Shown here piece after piece: positions 34,501-42,331 of a stretch of 64,000 nucleotides of DNA. Every line of letters starts with the position of its first letter. The stretch's first letter is position 1. This DNA is from DASWNP01 sp036399175 (GTDB lineage Bacteria; Acidobacteriota; Blastocatellia; Pyrinomonadales; Pyrinomonadaceae), in contig DASWNP010000063.1 in NCBI GenBank assembly GCA_036399175.1, forward strand, positions 88,589 to 152,588, in the 5' to 3' direction. Under the pieces are notes generated by a model that was not told the origin of the DNA, did not search any database, and saw only the letters and a list, made by a program, of their open reading frames with translations. The translations under genes and the position numbers were made by a program.

Positions 34501-35069
34501 GCTGGGACTTGCCCTTCGCGCGGATGTGGGACTCAGGCCCGCGCCGCCTCATCGGCGGCTGGAGTCTCTATCCGATTTTCACCTACCGCACCGGCTTCCC
34601 GCTTGATGTGCTGGCGCGTTTCTCGAACACGCGCACCAATCCGGGCCCTTCGGGCGCGGGCGATGCCGCGCTCGTGCGCGCCAACCTCGTCAGCCCCATC
34701 CGCTACCTCGACCCGCGACGCGACCAGGGCACGACCGGCAACTTCTGGTTCAGCCCCTCAAGCTTCACGACGACAGGGCTTCCGAGCGGCGAAGAGGCGC
34801 GACTCAACCCGTCGCTTCGCACCTACGGCTCATTTCCGCGTAACGGCCTGCGCGGCCCCAGCCGTTATAACCTCGACCTCGCCATCTCCAAGATGACGCC
34901 GCTTATCAACGAGCGGCTCGACATGGAGCTTCGCGCCGAGTTCTTCAACATCCTGAACAACCCGCAGTTCGCCAATCCGAGCACGAACATCAACAGCTCG
35001 CTCTTCGGGCAGATTACAACCACCTTCGACCCGCGCATTATTCAGCTCGCGTTGAAGTTCAGGTTCTAA
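31599..35069 (+). CDS. Oar-like TonB-dependent outer-membrane receptor
   Basis: 1156 residues. A signal peptide (FCMILSAQLSASAQ) is followed by a carboxypeptidase-regulatory (Ig-like) domain at about 28-110 (GKILGTITDERGAVLPGAKV). A plug domain has the repeat-rich NLPLNGRNVLQLALTLPGV and DGGNNNNLLSNGV. A long beta-barrel ends in IIQLALKFRF with the terminal aromatic needed for barrel insertion. Such receptors are abundant in Acidobacteriota and Bacteroidota and import large ligands using TonB energy; the ligand is unknown. A UUCG-loop terminator follows. The proposed TonB fusion at 37985 could energise such receptors. Confidence 0.92.
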   Translation: MRKQSLWRALSLTFCMILSAQLSASAQEATGKILGTITDERGAVLPGAKVTATNVATQITREATTNDDGYFEITSLPIGTYQVSAEQSGFKKSVSTEERLQINQTLRFDLKLEAGSVAETVEVTSGATTVETANPTIGQSVTDRPIVNLPLNGRNVLQLALTLPGVTERNPDATTQAGTFNIGGGRSDSVTFLLDGGNNNNLLSNGVVYNPNPDAVAEFRILTSNYTAEYGRNAGGIVSVVTKSGSNELHGSLFDFLRNDKLNANSFFNNRNGLPREILKRNQFGGTVGGPIHIPKVINGKDKYFFFVAYQGQRQVLNQTTASVTTFTPAELKGDFSHSGANGGPDRAVANFLLAHPFYQPNPALAAQAIIDPSRIDPVAQRYIANGLIPTSPTGELVSQGTSKDDRDELTMKFDLNLRKNDRLAITLGSSRNPLLFPFGNTAANNPNVSGFPITTKVKNYFANIAYTSVFSPTLLNDFRFTAQRANQRQLVPAAELPIPSALGITGITPDNPAGPTRLEFDRGLTIGFAPNGPTTLVNNTFTWTDTVSWIKGKHSWRLGGSYSAYQNNTVFDFYVTGTYFFYGAAGGVHTGLTDDDGNPVYGEGDDLGNDFADFLFGLPDEYLQFGEAPSDIRSKSFYVFAQDEWKVRPNLTLSLGVRYEYDTPKRDTRGRSFSVIAGQQSTVFPNAPRGLVFPGDPGAPVGANFPDKNNIAPRVGFAWDPFKDGKTSVRGGFGVFYDILKGEDNLQFNGQAPFFGFADLFFDPLSSNPTGPVNYLSQPFASTGSFNNFPSRPPAPNVNFQEACGGPCGGGGVYIVDPNLRTPYTYQYSLSLQRELVRNLVAEVAYVGSSSHGMTALVDRNPFILGTTQRVLNQPSGNRSNAFSYFLEFRNAANATYNGLHTSLTKQLSDTGPFGQTYFTMAYTWSHAIDDASGFRNRNSQVPVYNNEALRASSDYDIRHRFTVSGGWDLPFARMWDSGPRRLIGGWSLYPIFTYRTGFPLDVLARFSNTRTNPGPSGAGDAALVRANLVSPIRYLDPRRDQGTTGNFWFSPSSFTTTGLPSGEEARLNPSLRTYGSFPRNGLRGPSRYNLDLAISKMTPLINERLDMELRAEFFNILNNPQFANPSTNINSSLFGQITTTFDPRIIQLALKFRF

Positions 35070-35121
35070 ATCTTTCGTCCCTCGCCGCATGCCGCCTAGA
35101 GCCGCTTGCAGCCACTTCCCG

Positions 35122-35158
35122 CGCGGGCTGATGCTTCGGCTTCAGCCCGCGTCTTCTT
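35122..35158 (+). terminator. Rho-independent terminator with UUCG loop
   Basis: A 10-bp GC-rich stem (35122-35131 with 35142-35151, CGCGGGCTGA and complement) capped by GC(TTCG)GC and followed by TCTTCTTTC. It lies about 50 bp after the receptor stop. Confidence 0.78.
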
Positions 35159-35313
35159 TCCCAAGCAGGCGCGCGAGTTAAAAGGTCAGGACGCCTCCCG
35201 CATTTGCGTGCGCCGTTCTCCGCCACTTATACTTCGCGCCGACACAACGTAAACGCTCCCCGACCGCTACATTTTCAGAAAGCATCTTCCGCAAGCCATC
35301 TTCGAGAGGTCTC

Positions 35314-35982
35314 GTGATGACGAGTCAACGCCGGAAACCTTCTACGCAAATCGCCGCGCTGGCCTCCCTTTCGTGCCTCTTCGTCTTCGCGTCGTGCCTG
35401 TCTCTTCGGGCGCAGCAAGACGTTCCTCCGAACGACTCCGCGCAGCAGGGCGCTTTTAACCGCCGCGACATGCGCGACCGCGAGGCCGCGCTCAGGACGA
35501 AAGCGAAGACCGAGCAAAGGCGCGCCTACGAGCGCGACCCGAAACTCCTCGTCGCGCAAATCACAGAGGACTACGAGCGCATCCAGGTGCTCAACAACGA
35601 ATTGCGCCGCGCCGCTGCAAACGCCGCCGCCGCGCTCGACTACAAGCGCGTCTCGACGGCCAGCGCCGAAGTCAGGAAGCGCGCCTCGCGCCTGCGCGAA
35701 AACCTCTCGTTCCCCGAACCCGAAGAGTCCGACGCCGCCGACACGAAAGCGCAGAAGCCCGAAGTGGTCTTCGACGCCGCGCAGATGAAAGCCTCGCTCT
35801 CGAAGCTCGACGAGTTAATCGTCGGCTTCGTCAATAACCCTGTCTTCCAGTCCAGCCCTTCGGTCGTCGATGCCGAGCAGGCGACCAAAGCCGGGCGCGC
35901 CCTGCGCGACATCATCGCGCTCAGCGCCGACATCAAAAGAAGCGCCGACCGCCTATCGAGGTCGCAGGACAAACCGGAGTAG
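35314..35982 (+). CDS. Secreted helical protein of unknown function
   Basis: 222 residues with a signal peptide (ASLSCLFVFASCLSLRAQQ) that contains two cysteines but no clear lipobox. The mature part is charged and helical: RDREAALRTKAKTEQRRAYE, TEDYERIQVLNNELRRAAA and a C-terminal ALRDIIALSADIKRSADRLS. It may form a periplasmic coiled coil. It stands between the receptor and an HD phosphohydrolase with no overlap. Family not recognised. Confidence 0.72.
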   Translation: MMTSQRRKPSTQIAALASLSCLFVFASCLSLRAQQDVPPNDSAQQGAFNRRDMRDREAALRTKAKTEQRRAYERDPKLLVAQITEDYERIQVLNNELRRAAANAAAALDYKRVSTASAEVRKRASRLRENLSFPEPEESDAADTKAQKPEVVFDAAQMKASLSKLDELIVGFVNNPVFQSSPSVVDAEQATKAGRALRDIIALSADIKRSADRLSRSQDKPE

Positions 35983-36044
35983 TCTCGCCGAACACTTCAC
36001 CGCACGCCGACACTCGCCATTTCCTTTGTGATAGACTCGCCCGC

Positions 36045-37331
36045 GTGAGCGAACGCATCTACCGCGACCCCGTGCACAACATCATTCGCCTGCGTACTGA
36101 TACGGACGAAGGGCGTTTGATGATTCGCCTCGTCGATTCCTTCGAGTTTCAACGCCTGCGCCGCATCAAGCAGCTCGGCCTCGCCCTCTACACCTATCAG
36201 GGCGCGGAGCATTCGCGCTTCGCACACTCGCTCGGCGTCCTGCACCTGATGACGCGCGTGCTCGACCGCTTCGGCGAAATCTACGCAATCGACGAAGAAG
36301 ACCGCGCCGCCGCCCGCGCCGCCGCGCTTTTGCACGACATCGGTCATGGCTCTTTCTCTCACGTCATGGAGAAAGTGCTCGGCTTTCATCACGAGAGCTG
36401 GACGGTGCGCGCGGTGCTGAGCGAAGAGACGGAGGTCGGGCAGGTGCTCAGGGAGTTTTCCGCGAGTCTCCCCCAACGCATCGCCTCGATTATCGAGGGC
36501 AACTTCCAGCCAGCCGCGCTCGCGCAGCTCGTCTCCTCGCAGCTCGACGTTGACCGCATGGACTACCTCCTGCGCGACAGCTTGATGACCGGCGCGAAGT
36601 ACGGCATCTACGACCTCGAATGGATTATCAACGCGCTCGCCATCGACGAGGCGGCAGACCGCATCTACGTTACCGCGCGCGGCCTCTACGCCGTCGAGGA
36701 ATACTTGCAGGCGCGCTACTACATGTTTCGGCAGGTCTATTTCCATCGCACGCTGCGCTCGGCCGAAGCCGTCCTGAGAAGCATCCTTCGACGCGCGCTT
36801 GAGCTTCGCGCGGCCGGCAGAGAAGTCTGGTGCGCGCCCGGCACGGCCTTCGAGAAGGTGCTCGACCGCGCGCCGCTGACGCTTCGAGACCATCTTGAGA
36901 TGGACGATTCCGACGTGCTCTTCCACGTCAAGCAGTGGCAGAGAGACCGCGACCCCGTCTTGAGCGAGCTGAGCCGACGCTTCATCGGTCGGCGGCTCTT
37001 CAAGGCCATCGACCTCGACATGCCCGAAGACGAGCGCGCAGACTTTCTCGCCGCCGCCCGCCGGCGCACAGAGCAGAGCGGCTTTGCGCCCGAATACTAT
37101 TTCATCGAAGACCACGCGAGCGACGTTCCATACTATTCTTACTACACGGCGGAGGGAGCCGAGCCGAAGGCGCGCATCTACGTCGAAGACGGCTACGCGC
37201 GCCCGCGCATACGCGAAATCAGCGAAGTCAGCGAAGCCGTGCGCGGCCTTCGCAGCTATCGCCTCCACCGCGTCTGCTTCCCCCCCGAAGTCAAAGACGA
37301 CATCTACGCGCTCTACCACAGGGAGAAATAA
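36045..37331 (+). CDS. HD-domain phosphohydrolase, SAMHD1/YdhJ-like
   Basis: 428 residues from a GTG at 36045 (SERIYRDPVHNII). The N-terminal motif RDPVHNII and the HD motif residues AEHSRFAHSLGV, LLHDIGHGSFSHVME and DVDRMDYLLRDS are those of SAMHD1-like dNTP triphosphohydrolases and their uncharacterised bacterial relatives. It is a cytoplasmic metal-dependent enzyme acting on nucleotides. Whether it is a true dNTPase is inference. The stop codon is followed by a repeat hairpin leading straight to a GNAT gene. Confidence 0.85.
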   Translation: MSERIYRDPVHNIIRLRTDTDEGRLMIRLVDSFEFQRLRRIKQLGLALYTYQGAEHSRFAHSLGVLHLMTRVLDRFGEIYAIDEEDRAAARAAALLHDIGHGSFSHVMEKVLGFHHESWTVRAVLSEETEVGQVLREFSASLPQRIASIIEGNFQPAALAQLVSSQLDVDRMDYLLRDSLMTGAKYGIYDLEWIINALAIDEAADRIYVTARGLYAVEEYLQARYYMFRQVYFHRTLRSAEAVLRSILRRALELRAAGREVWCAPGTAFEKVLDRAPLTLRDHLEMDDSDVLFHVKQWQRDRDPVLSELSRRFIGRRLFKAIDLDMPEDERADFLAAARRRTEQSGFAPEYYFIEDHASDVPYYSYYTAEGAEPKARIYVEDGYARPRIREISEVSEAVRGLRSYRLHRVCFPPEVKDDIYALYHREK

Positions 37332-37335
37332 GGAG

Positions 37336-37427
37336 AAATGATGAATGATGAATGCGGAATGATGAATGAAAAGCAGAAAGCAGTTTGTCTTTAATTCATC
37401 ATTCCGCATTCCGCATTCATCATTTGC
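37336..37427. repeat. Tandem-heptamer hairpin, GATGAAT family
   Basis: Left arm 37338-37370: GATGAAT, GATGAAT, GCGGAAT, GATGAAT. Right arm 37391-37425: ATTCATC, ATTCCGC, ATTCCGC. The loop, read on the minus strand, contains AAAGACAAACTGCTTT, shared with 28953. It occupies the 100 bp between the HD stop and the GNAT start. Confidence 0.92.
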
Positions 37428-37431
37428 TTTT

Positions 37432-37911
37432 ATGGATATGCTGGTTAATCTTCTGAAGCTGCCACCGCTCGGGGCGGAGGTGTCGGCGATGGAGGCGGCG
37501 GGCGTGAGTGTGCGTCGGGCGGAAGTCTTCGAGATGAGCTTGTTGAGGGAGTTCGTGGAGAAGCATTTTTCGCGTGCGTGGGCTGACGAGATTTCGGCGG
37601 GCTACTCGAATAAGCCGGTCTCGATTTACGTGGCTGTGCGCGAGGGCGTGGCAATCGGGTTCGCGGCTTACGAATGCACGCGCAAGGGCTTCTTCGGCCC
37701 CGTCGGCGTCGTGGAGCGGGAACGCGGGCGCGGCGTGGGACGCGCGCTGCTCTTCGCGTGTCTCTGGGGATTGCGCGAGCTTGGCTACGTCTACGGTATC
37801 ATCGGCGGCGTCGGGCCTGTCGAGTTTTACGAGCGCGCGGTCGGCGCAACAGTGATTCCCGGCAGCTCGCCCGGCATCTATCGAGACATGCTCCGGCGTC
37901 AGAAAGATTGA
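37432..37911 (+). CDS. GNAT family N-acetyltransferase
   Basis: 159 residues from the ATG at 37432; the frame is open earlier, but those codons lie in the repeat hairpin. The acetyl-CoA loop is visible as ERGRGVGRALL, preceded by the beta-strand FGPVGVVERE; GGVGPVEFYERAVGA is the typical end. Substrate unknown. It is probably co-transcribed with the HD phosphohydrolase. Confidence 0.82.
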   Translation: MDMLVNLLKLPPLGAEVSAMEAAGVSVRRAEVFEMSLLREFVEKHFSRAWADEISAGYSNKPVSIYVAVREGVAIGFAAYECTRKGFFGPVGVVERERGRGVGRALLFACLWGLRELGYVYGIIGGVGPVEFYERAVGATVIPGSSPGIYRDMLRRQKD

Positions 37912-37984
37912 ACGCCGCCCCGAAGGATTCAGGTCAGGGAAAGATTCGTGTCAGGGAAAGACTCCAACGCTCTACGAGGTTTCT

Positions 37985-38965
37985 ATGTTGCGACGCGGTT
38001 ATCCTCTCTTCATCATCCTCTCTGTGCTCGCGTGCGCGTGGGCGTTGACGGCCAACGCGCAGACAGCCCCCGCGCGACGGACGCGCGTGGCGGTGCTCGA
38101 CTTCGGAGAGACGGAGGCGGGACGCCGCGTAGCCGACGTGTTGGCTTCGGAGCTGGCTTCCGCTTCGACGGCGACTGGAACAGTCGAGAAGGCCGAGCGT
38201 CGAATCGAAGTGCTCGACCGCGAGCTGGTGCGCGTCGCCTCGCGCGGCGTCGGCTACACGGGCTCGCTCAACATGACGCTCGAAGAGGCGCGCAACCTCG
38301 GCGCGGCCATCGGCTGCGATTTCTTCATCACGGGCGAAGCCCAGACGCTTCGACGCTCTCCGGCGGATGCGCCCGCTTACGAAGAAGCCTATGCGTCCGT
38401 CTTCATCGTCTCGGCGCGAACCGGCAGGCTCGTCCTCTCGCGGCGTCCGAGCGTCATCTCGGCCACGACGCATGTGGCCGAACGTGGGCTGCTCTCAGTG
38501 CTCGGCGAGGATACTCGCACGCGTTACGCCGCGACGATTCTCGAAGCGCAGGCCGGAGAAGAGACGGAGCGGCGCGCACAGCTTGAGCAGACGGGCGAAG
38601 AAGTAGTTGTCTTTGAAGACTTGTCGAAGGATGAAGGCGAAGGCTCAAACAAGCAGAGCGACCTGCGTCCGCCGCAGCCTTACAGACGCTTACAGCCTGT
38701 CTACACACGGCAGGCGGCGCTGGCCGAGGTTGAAGCGACGGTCGACGTGCTGTTGGACATCGACGCGGCGGGCGAGGTGAGCCGGGTAGAGGTGGTGCGC
38801 TGGGCTGGCTACGGTCTGGACGAATCTGTCTCGGAGACAGTCCGGCGTATGCATTTCCGACCCGCCATGCGCGGGCGCGCGCCCGTCCCCGTGCGCGTGC
38901 TGCTGCGCTACAATTTCCGACGCCCGCCCAAGTCAGGCGAACAGGCTCAGCCGGGTAAGCCTTAA
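37985..38965 (+). CDS. CsgG/FlgO-like domain fused to a TonB C-terminal domain
   Basis: 326 residues with a signal peptide (LSVLACAWALTANAQ). Residues about 30-190 resemble the periplasmic CsgG/FlgO-like fold (RTRVAVLDFGETEAGRRVAD, ARNLGAAIGCDFFITGEA). Residues about 235-320 form a TonB C-terminal domain (EVEATVDVLLDIDAAGEVSR, ETVRRMHFRPAM). There is no N-terminal TonB anchor, so it would be periplasmic rather than a classical energy transducer. The fusion may link a receptor or secretin to an outer-membrane assembly. Followed 45 bp later by an S41 homologue. Confidence 0.78.
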   Translation: MLRRGYPLFIILSVLACAWALTANAQTAPARRTRVAVLDFGETEAGRRVADVLASELASASTATGTVEKAERRIEVLDRELVRVASRGVGYTGSLNMTLEEARNLGAAIGCDFFITGEAQTLRRSPADAPAYEEAYASVFIVSARTGRLVLSRRPSVISATTHVAERGLLSVLGEDTRTRYAATILEAQAGEETERRAQLEQTGEEVVVFEDLSKDEGEGSNKQSDLRPPQPYRRLQPVYTRQAALAEVEATVDVLLDIDAAGEVSRVEVVRWAGYGLDESVSETVRRMHFRPAMRGRAPVPVRVLLRYNFRRPPKSGEQAQPGKP

Positions 38966-39010
38966 AATTCATTCGTGAGAGAGATGCAAAGCTCGACTTC
39001 AAACAGATAG

Positions 39011-40387
39011 ATGAAACGCTCGACCTCAAACCTCCGACGCAGGCGCTCGACGCGAAGCGCGATGCTCTGCGTGCTGTTGTGCGCGTCGCTCTTCGCGCTC
39101 TGCATCTTCGCGGGCGCGAGCGGCGCTCGTTCGCCGTCTTCGTTATCTTCGTCGTCTTCATCGCCACACGCGGAGCAGCGTCTCGCCGTCTTCGACGATG
39201 TCTGGCAGACGACCTTCGAGCGTTACTACGACCCCCTGATGGGCGGCGTTGACTGGCCGGCTCTGCGCACGGAGTTTCGCCCGCGCGCCGCCGAAGCTCT
39301 CACGAAAGAAGAGTTCTACGGCCTTCTGCGACGAATGCTCGCGCGGCTCGGCGACCCGCACACGCGCCTCTATGCGCCGGAGGAATATTTCGGCTGGCGC
39401 GAGCCTCGATATATCTCGGTCGGCGTGCGCGTGCGTTTGATTGAGGGCGCGGTCGTAGCGGTGGAAGTTGAGCGCGGCTCGGAGGCAGCGCGTGCGGGCG
39501 TGAGGGCGGGCGAGGAGGTCTTGAGCGTTGACGGCGAGGCCGTCGAGACGCTTCTCGTGCGTCGCGCGTCGGAGCAGGCGGGAGCAAGCAGCTCTTCAAC
39601 GAGCAACTCTTCAGGCGCGCGCGCTTCGGCGGCGGCGCGCATCTTCGAGGGAGAGAGAGAGAGCGTGGCCGAGGTCGTCTTTCGTTCGGAACAGGGGCGG
39701 GAGATACGGGTCGGGCTGCGTCGCGTGCAGAAAACTCGCGCGCCGGTTTTGCGCGTGCGGCGCGAGGGCGGCTACGGCGTCGTCGAGTTCAACGCGTTCG
39801 CGCCGGAGACGGCAGCCGGTCTGGCGCGCGCGATGCGCGGCGAGCTTCGAGGTGTGCGCGGCCTCGTCATCGACCTGCGCGACAACGGCGGCGGCGAGGC
39901 CGAAGCCATGACCGACATCGCCTCCATCTTTCTGCCGAAGGGGACGAAGCTCGGACGCTTCATCGACCGCGAAGGACGCGCGCAGCTTGAGCCGCAAACC
40001 CGCTCGGCGATGCTCTCGGCCGCCGATTCCGTACATGTCTTCGACGCGCCGGTCGTCCTTCTGACGAGCGGGCGCACGGCGAGCGCCGCCGAAGTGTTCG
40101 TCGCCGCCTTGAGGGAGTCGCGTCGCGCCTCGACGCTCGGCGAGCGAACGTGCGGCTGCGTGCTCGGCATTCGCAGGCGTCATACGCTGCCCGACGGCGG
40201 CGTGCTCGAAATCAGCGAGATGGATTTTCGCACTCAGGCGGGCGCGCGGCTCGAAGGCTCGGGCGTCGTGCCGGACGAGTCGCTCGCGCCTGCGCGCCGC
40301 GACATCTCTAAAGGGCGCGACGCGGCGCTCCTGCGCGCCTTCGAGCTGCTCAGAAGCGCCGGACGACCGTCGAAGACCGGCGCGTAG
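39011..40387 (+). CDS. S41 peptidase homologue with the catalytic lysine replaced
   Basis: 458 residues: a signal peptide or anchor, a helical cap, a PDZ domain (about 135-220, SVGVRVRLIEGAVVAVE), and an S41 core (RGLVIDLRDNGGGEAEAM). The nucleophile Ser is in TSGRTASAAEVF. In carboxy-terminal processing proteases the partner Lys lies 25 residues later in TxGK. Here that position is Cys (GERTCGCVLG), so ordinary Ser-Lys catalysis is doubtful. The protein may be a binding homologue or use another base. A short Ser-rich insertion lies within the PDZ region. Confidence 0.82.
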   Translation: MKRSTSNLRRRRSTRSAMLCVLLCASLFALCIFAGASGARSPSSLSSSSSSPHAEQRLAVFDDVWQTTFERYYDPLMGGVDWPALRTEFRPRAAEALTKEEFYGLLRRMLARLGDPHTRLYAPEEYFGWREPRYISVGVRVRLIEGAVVAVEVERGSEAARAGVRAGEEVLSVDGEAVETLLVRRASEQAGASSSSTSNSSGARASAAARIFEGERESVAEVVFRSEQGREIRVGLRRVQKTRAPVLRVRREGGYGVVEFNAFAPETAAGLARAMRGELRGVRGLVIDLRDNGGGEAEAMTDIASIFLPKGTKLGRFIDREGRAQLEPQTRSAMLSAADSVHVFDAPVVLLTSGRTASAAEVFVAALRESRRASTLGERTCGCVLGIRRRHTLPDGGVLEISEMDFRTQAGARLEGSGVVPDESLAPARRDISKGRDAALLRAFELLRSAGRPSKTGA

Positions 40388-40694
40388 ATGCAGCAAGTAG
40401 ATTTTGCAATCGACGTGTAAAGATTGACTCGCCCTCGAATTTATATTAAGAGTTTCATAGTTCGTTTCTTTCCTTCTCGACGCTTTCCTGTAAGTCACCA
40501 TCAGAAATCCTGATAGCGTGTTGGCGTCTCGAAGGTTTTCAGCGAAAGCCTCCGGCGCTTTGCCTCCTGCACCAGCCCTCGCAAACGGACTGGAGACGAA
40601 AACCAGCACGCAGGGCTGAAAGCGGTAGACTTTCATCTTCCGAGCGGCTCTGAGTAGAGTCTTTAGCTCGCCCCTCGCTCCTGCCCGAATCGCC
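40388..40694. other. Intergenic region before the tip-cargo operon
   Basis: 307 bp, without a convincing gene or repeat hairpin. It must hold the promoter of the four-gene operon that follows. TTGACT and TATATT occur near 40424-40447 but only 12 bp apart. Confidence 0.4.
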
Positions 40695-41159
40695 ATGAAA
40701 CGCAAGAAGAAACCAGTCCATAGCGGTTTGCAGATTCGCCCCGAGCAGATGAATGCGTTTCAGCCCGTGGCCGACGCCAATTTCGTCAAGCGGCTCATGG
40801 CTCAACTGCGCGACGAGCACTCGGAGACAGCCGTCGTCCTTCCAGACAAAGCCTCGACCGTCAAACAGCTTCCCGACGAAACTCTGCGCGAGCTTGTCGT
40901 CGCAGGCATCGCGCGCGCGCGCAGGTACGGCCTGAGCCACGAGTCGGCGCTGGCCGCCTTCGTCGCCATCATGTTCGAGGCCGCGCCCAACTTCGACCGC
41001 CACCCGCTCATCCAGCGCCTCCTGAAAGACGAGAAGACGCCGCCCAACTCGCGCATCGACCTGCTGCTCGAAGAGACGACCGAAGAGAACTGGCAGGCCG
41101 TCAGGAAAAGCTACGACCCGCGCTCCTGGAATCCGCCGCCGGAGGAAAACGGTCAATGA
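40695..41159 (+). CDS. Uncharacterised helical protein, T6SS tip-island type
   Basis: 154 residues, soluble and helical. The central part (AGIARARRYGLSHESALAAF) and the C-terminal half (HPLIQRLLKDEKTPPNSRID, LLLEETTEENWQAVRKSY) follow a pattern I associate with small proteins encoded beside VgrG/PAAR tip genes and their cargo. That link is recalled, not tested. Its stop overlaps the start of the next gene (ATGA), so it is the first gene of a coupled operon of four. A chaperone or adaptor for loading the large downstream protein is a reasonable guess. Confidence 0.7.
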   Translation: MKRKKKPVHSGLQIRPEQMNAFQPVADANFVKRLMAQLRDEHSETAVVLPDKASTVKQLPDETLRELVVAGIARARRYGLSHESALAAFVAIMFEAAPNFDRHPLIQRLLKDEKTPPNSRIDLLLEETTEENWQAVRKSYDPRSWNPPPEENGQ

Positions 41160-41542
41160 GTTTCACCGACAACATCAAAAAAACTCAGAGCGCCTTTCCG
41201 GCTGAAGAAAGCAGGGCGGTCGAGAATTGTCCGGAAGAGGAAGACGAGATAGCCGAGCAGCAACCGGCAGAGCCGGTGGTCGAGGCGCAGCCCGCCGAGG
41301 TTGTCGAAGAGAAGCCCGTCCGACCGAAGAAGACGTGGGTGAAGATTGCTTTGATAGATATGCAGGGCAAGCCGATTCCCGGCGAGCGTTATCGCATCAC
41401 GCTGCCGGGCGCGACGCAGCCCGTCGAGGGAACGCTCGACAATCGAGGGGAAGCCGCTCACTACGACATCGACCCCGGCACTTGCCATATTACTTTCCCC
41501 GACCTCGACATGGAGGCATGGGAACACGTCTCGTCCAGTTAG
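41156..41542 (+). CDS. Transthyretin/carboxypeptidase-regulatory-like protein
   Basis: 128 residues. An acidic Pro/Glu-rich N-terminus of about 55 residues leads to a single Ig-like domain (KTWVKIALIDMQGKPIPGER, IDPGTCHITFPDLDMEAWEH). This domain resembles the C-terminal extension of some VgrG spike proteins and tip-associated adaptors. Start codon overlaps the previous stop. A role in coupling cargo to a secretion spike is inferred from the resemblance; no spike gene is in the window. Confidence 0.7.
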   Translation: MSFTDNIKKTQSAFPAEESRAVENCPEEEDEIAEQQPAEPVVEAQPAEVVEEKPVRPKKTWVKIALIDMQGKPIPGERYRITLPGATQPVEGTLDNRGEAAHYDIDPGTCHITFPDLDMEAWEHVSSS

Positions 41543-41638
41543 GCGAGCACGTCGGGCGCATCACACTGGGTCGCCGCCCGCCTTTAATGTTTATCCAGGC
41601 GAAGCCGATTTCTTCAGCTCTAAAAAAGGGTGGTGCGG

Positions 41639-42322
41639 ATGCCAATCAAACACACGGTTAAGAAAGGCGAAAGCGTAGACAGCCTCGCTTTCCAGCAAGG
41701 CTTTTTTCCGGAGACAATCTGGAACTACGAGGAGAACGCGCCTTTGAAGGAGCAGCGCCAGAGCCGCAACGTGCTCGCCGAAGGCGACGTGCTGCACATC
41801 CCCGACAAGCGACCCAAAGAGCATCAAGGCGACACGGCGCTGCGACACGTCTTTCGCCGCCTCGGCGTGCCCGCGCAAATGCGCATCCAGCTCTTCGACA
41901 ACGAAGAGCCCTTCGCCAATCAGCCCTACACGCTGGAGATTCCCGGCAGGCAGACCGCCCGCGACAACACCGACGAGAAGGGCATCATCGAGATGGCCGT
42001 CCCGCCAAACGCGACGGTCGGCAAGCTGACGGTCGGAGAAGATAAAAGAGTCGTCGAGCTGAAGTTCGGCCTCCTCGAACCTATCGCCAACGACAAGGGG
42101 CGACAGCAAAGGCTCAACAATCTCGGATTCGATTGCGGGCGAGAAGACGGCGTTGTTGACGATAAGACGCGCGACGCCATCAGAAGATTTCAGAGACGCG
42201 TCGGTTTGCCCGACACGGGCGAGTTCGAGACCAAACCCGAATTCAAGACCGTCGATGCTCTCTATCGCATCCACGACCGCTTTGAAGGTTTCCCCAAGCC
42301 CGATTCCCTCCCCGCAGAGTGA
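41639..42322 (+). CDS. LysM-like plus peptidoglycan-binding domain protein
   Basis: 227 residues from the ATG at 41639 (MPIKHTVKKGES); in-frame GTG codons lie just before it. The N-terminal LysM-like module (KKGESVDSLAFQQGFFPETI, LAEGDVLHIPDKR) is followed by an Ig-like strand region (MRIQLFDNEEPFANQPYTL). A C-terminal PG_binding_1 domain comes last (LNNLGFDCGREDGVVDDKTR, DAIRRFQRRVGLPDTGEF). No signal peptide is present, which fits delivery by a contractile injection machine rather than Sec export. It lies ten bases before the large EEP gene. Confidence 0.78.
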   Translation: MPIKHTVKKGESVDSLAFQQGFFPETIWNYEENAPLKEQRQSRNVLAEGDVLHIPDKRPKEHQGDTALRHVFRRLGVPAQMRIQLFDNEEPFANQPYTLEIPGRQTARDNTDEKGIIEMAVPPNATVGKLTVGEDKRVVELKFGLLEPIANDKGRQQRLNNLGFDCGREDGVVDDKTRDAIRRFQRRVGLPDTGEFETKPEFKTVDALYRIHDRFEGFPKPDSLPAE

Positions 42323-42331
42323 GAGACGATT

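Noticed and set aside
40424..40447. TTGACT/TATATT as promoter of the tip-cargo operon
   Set aside because: Spacing is only 12 bp, too short for a sigma-70 promoter.
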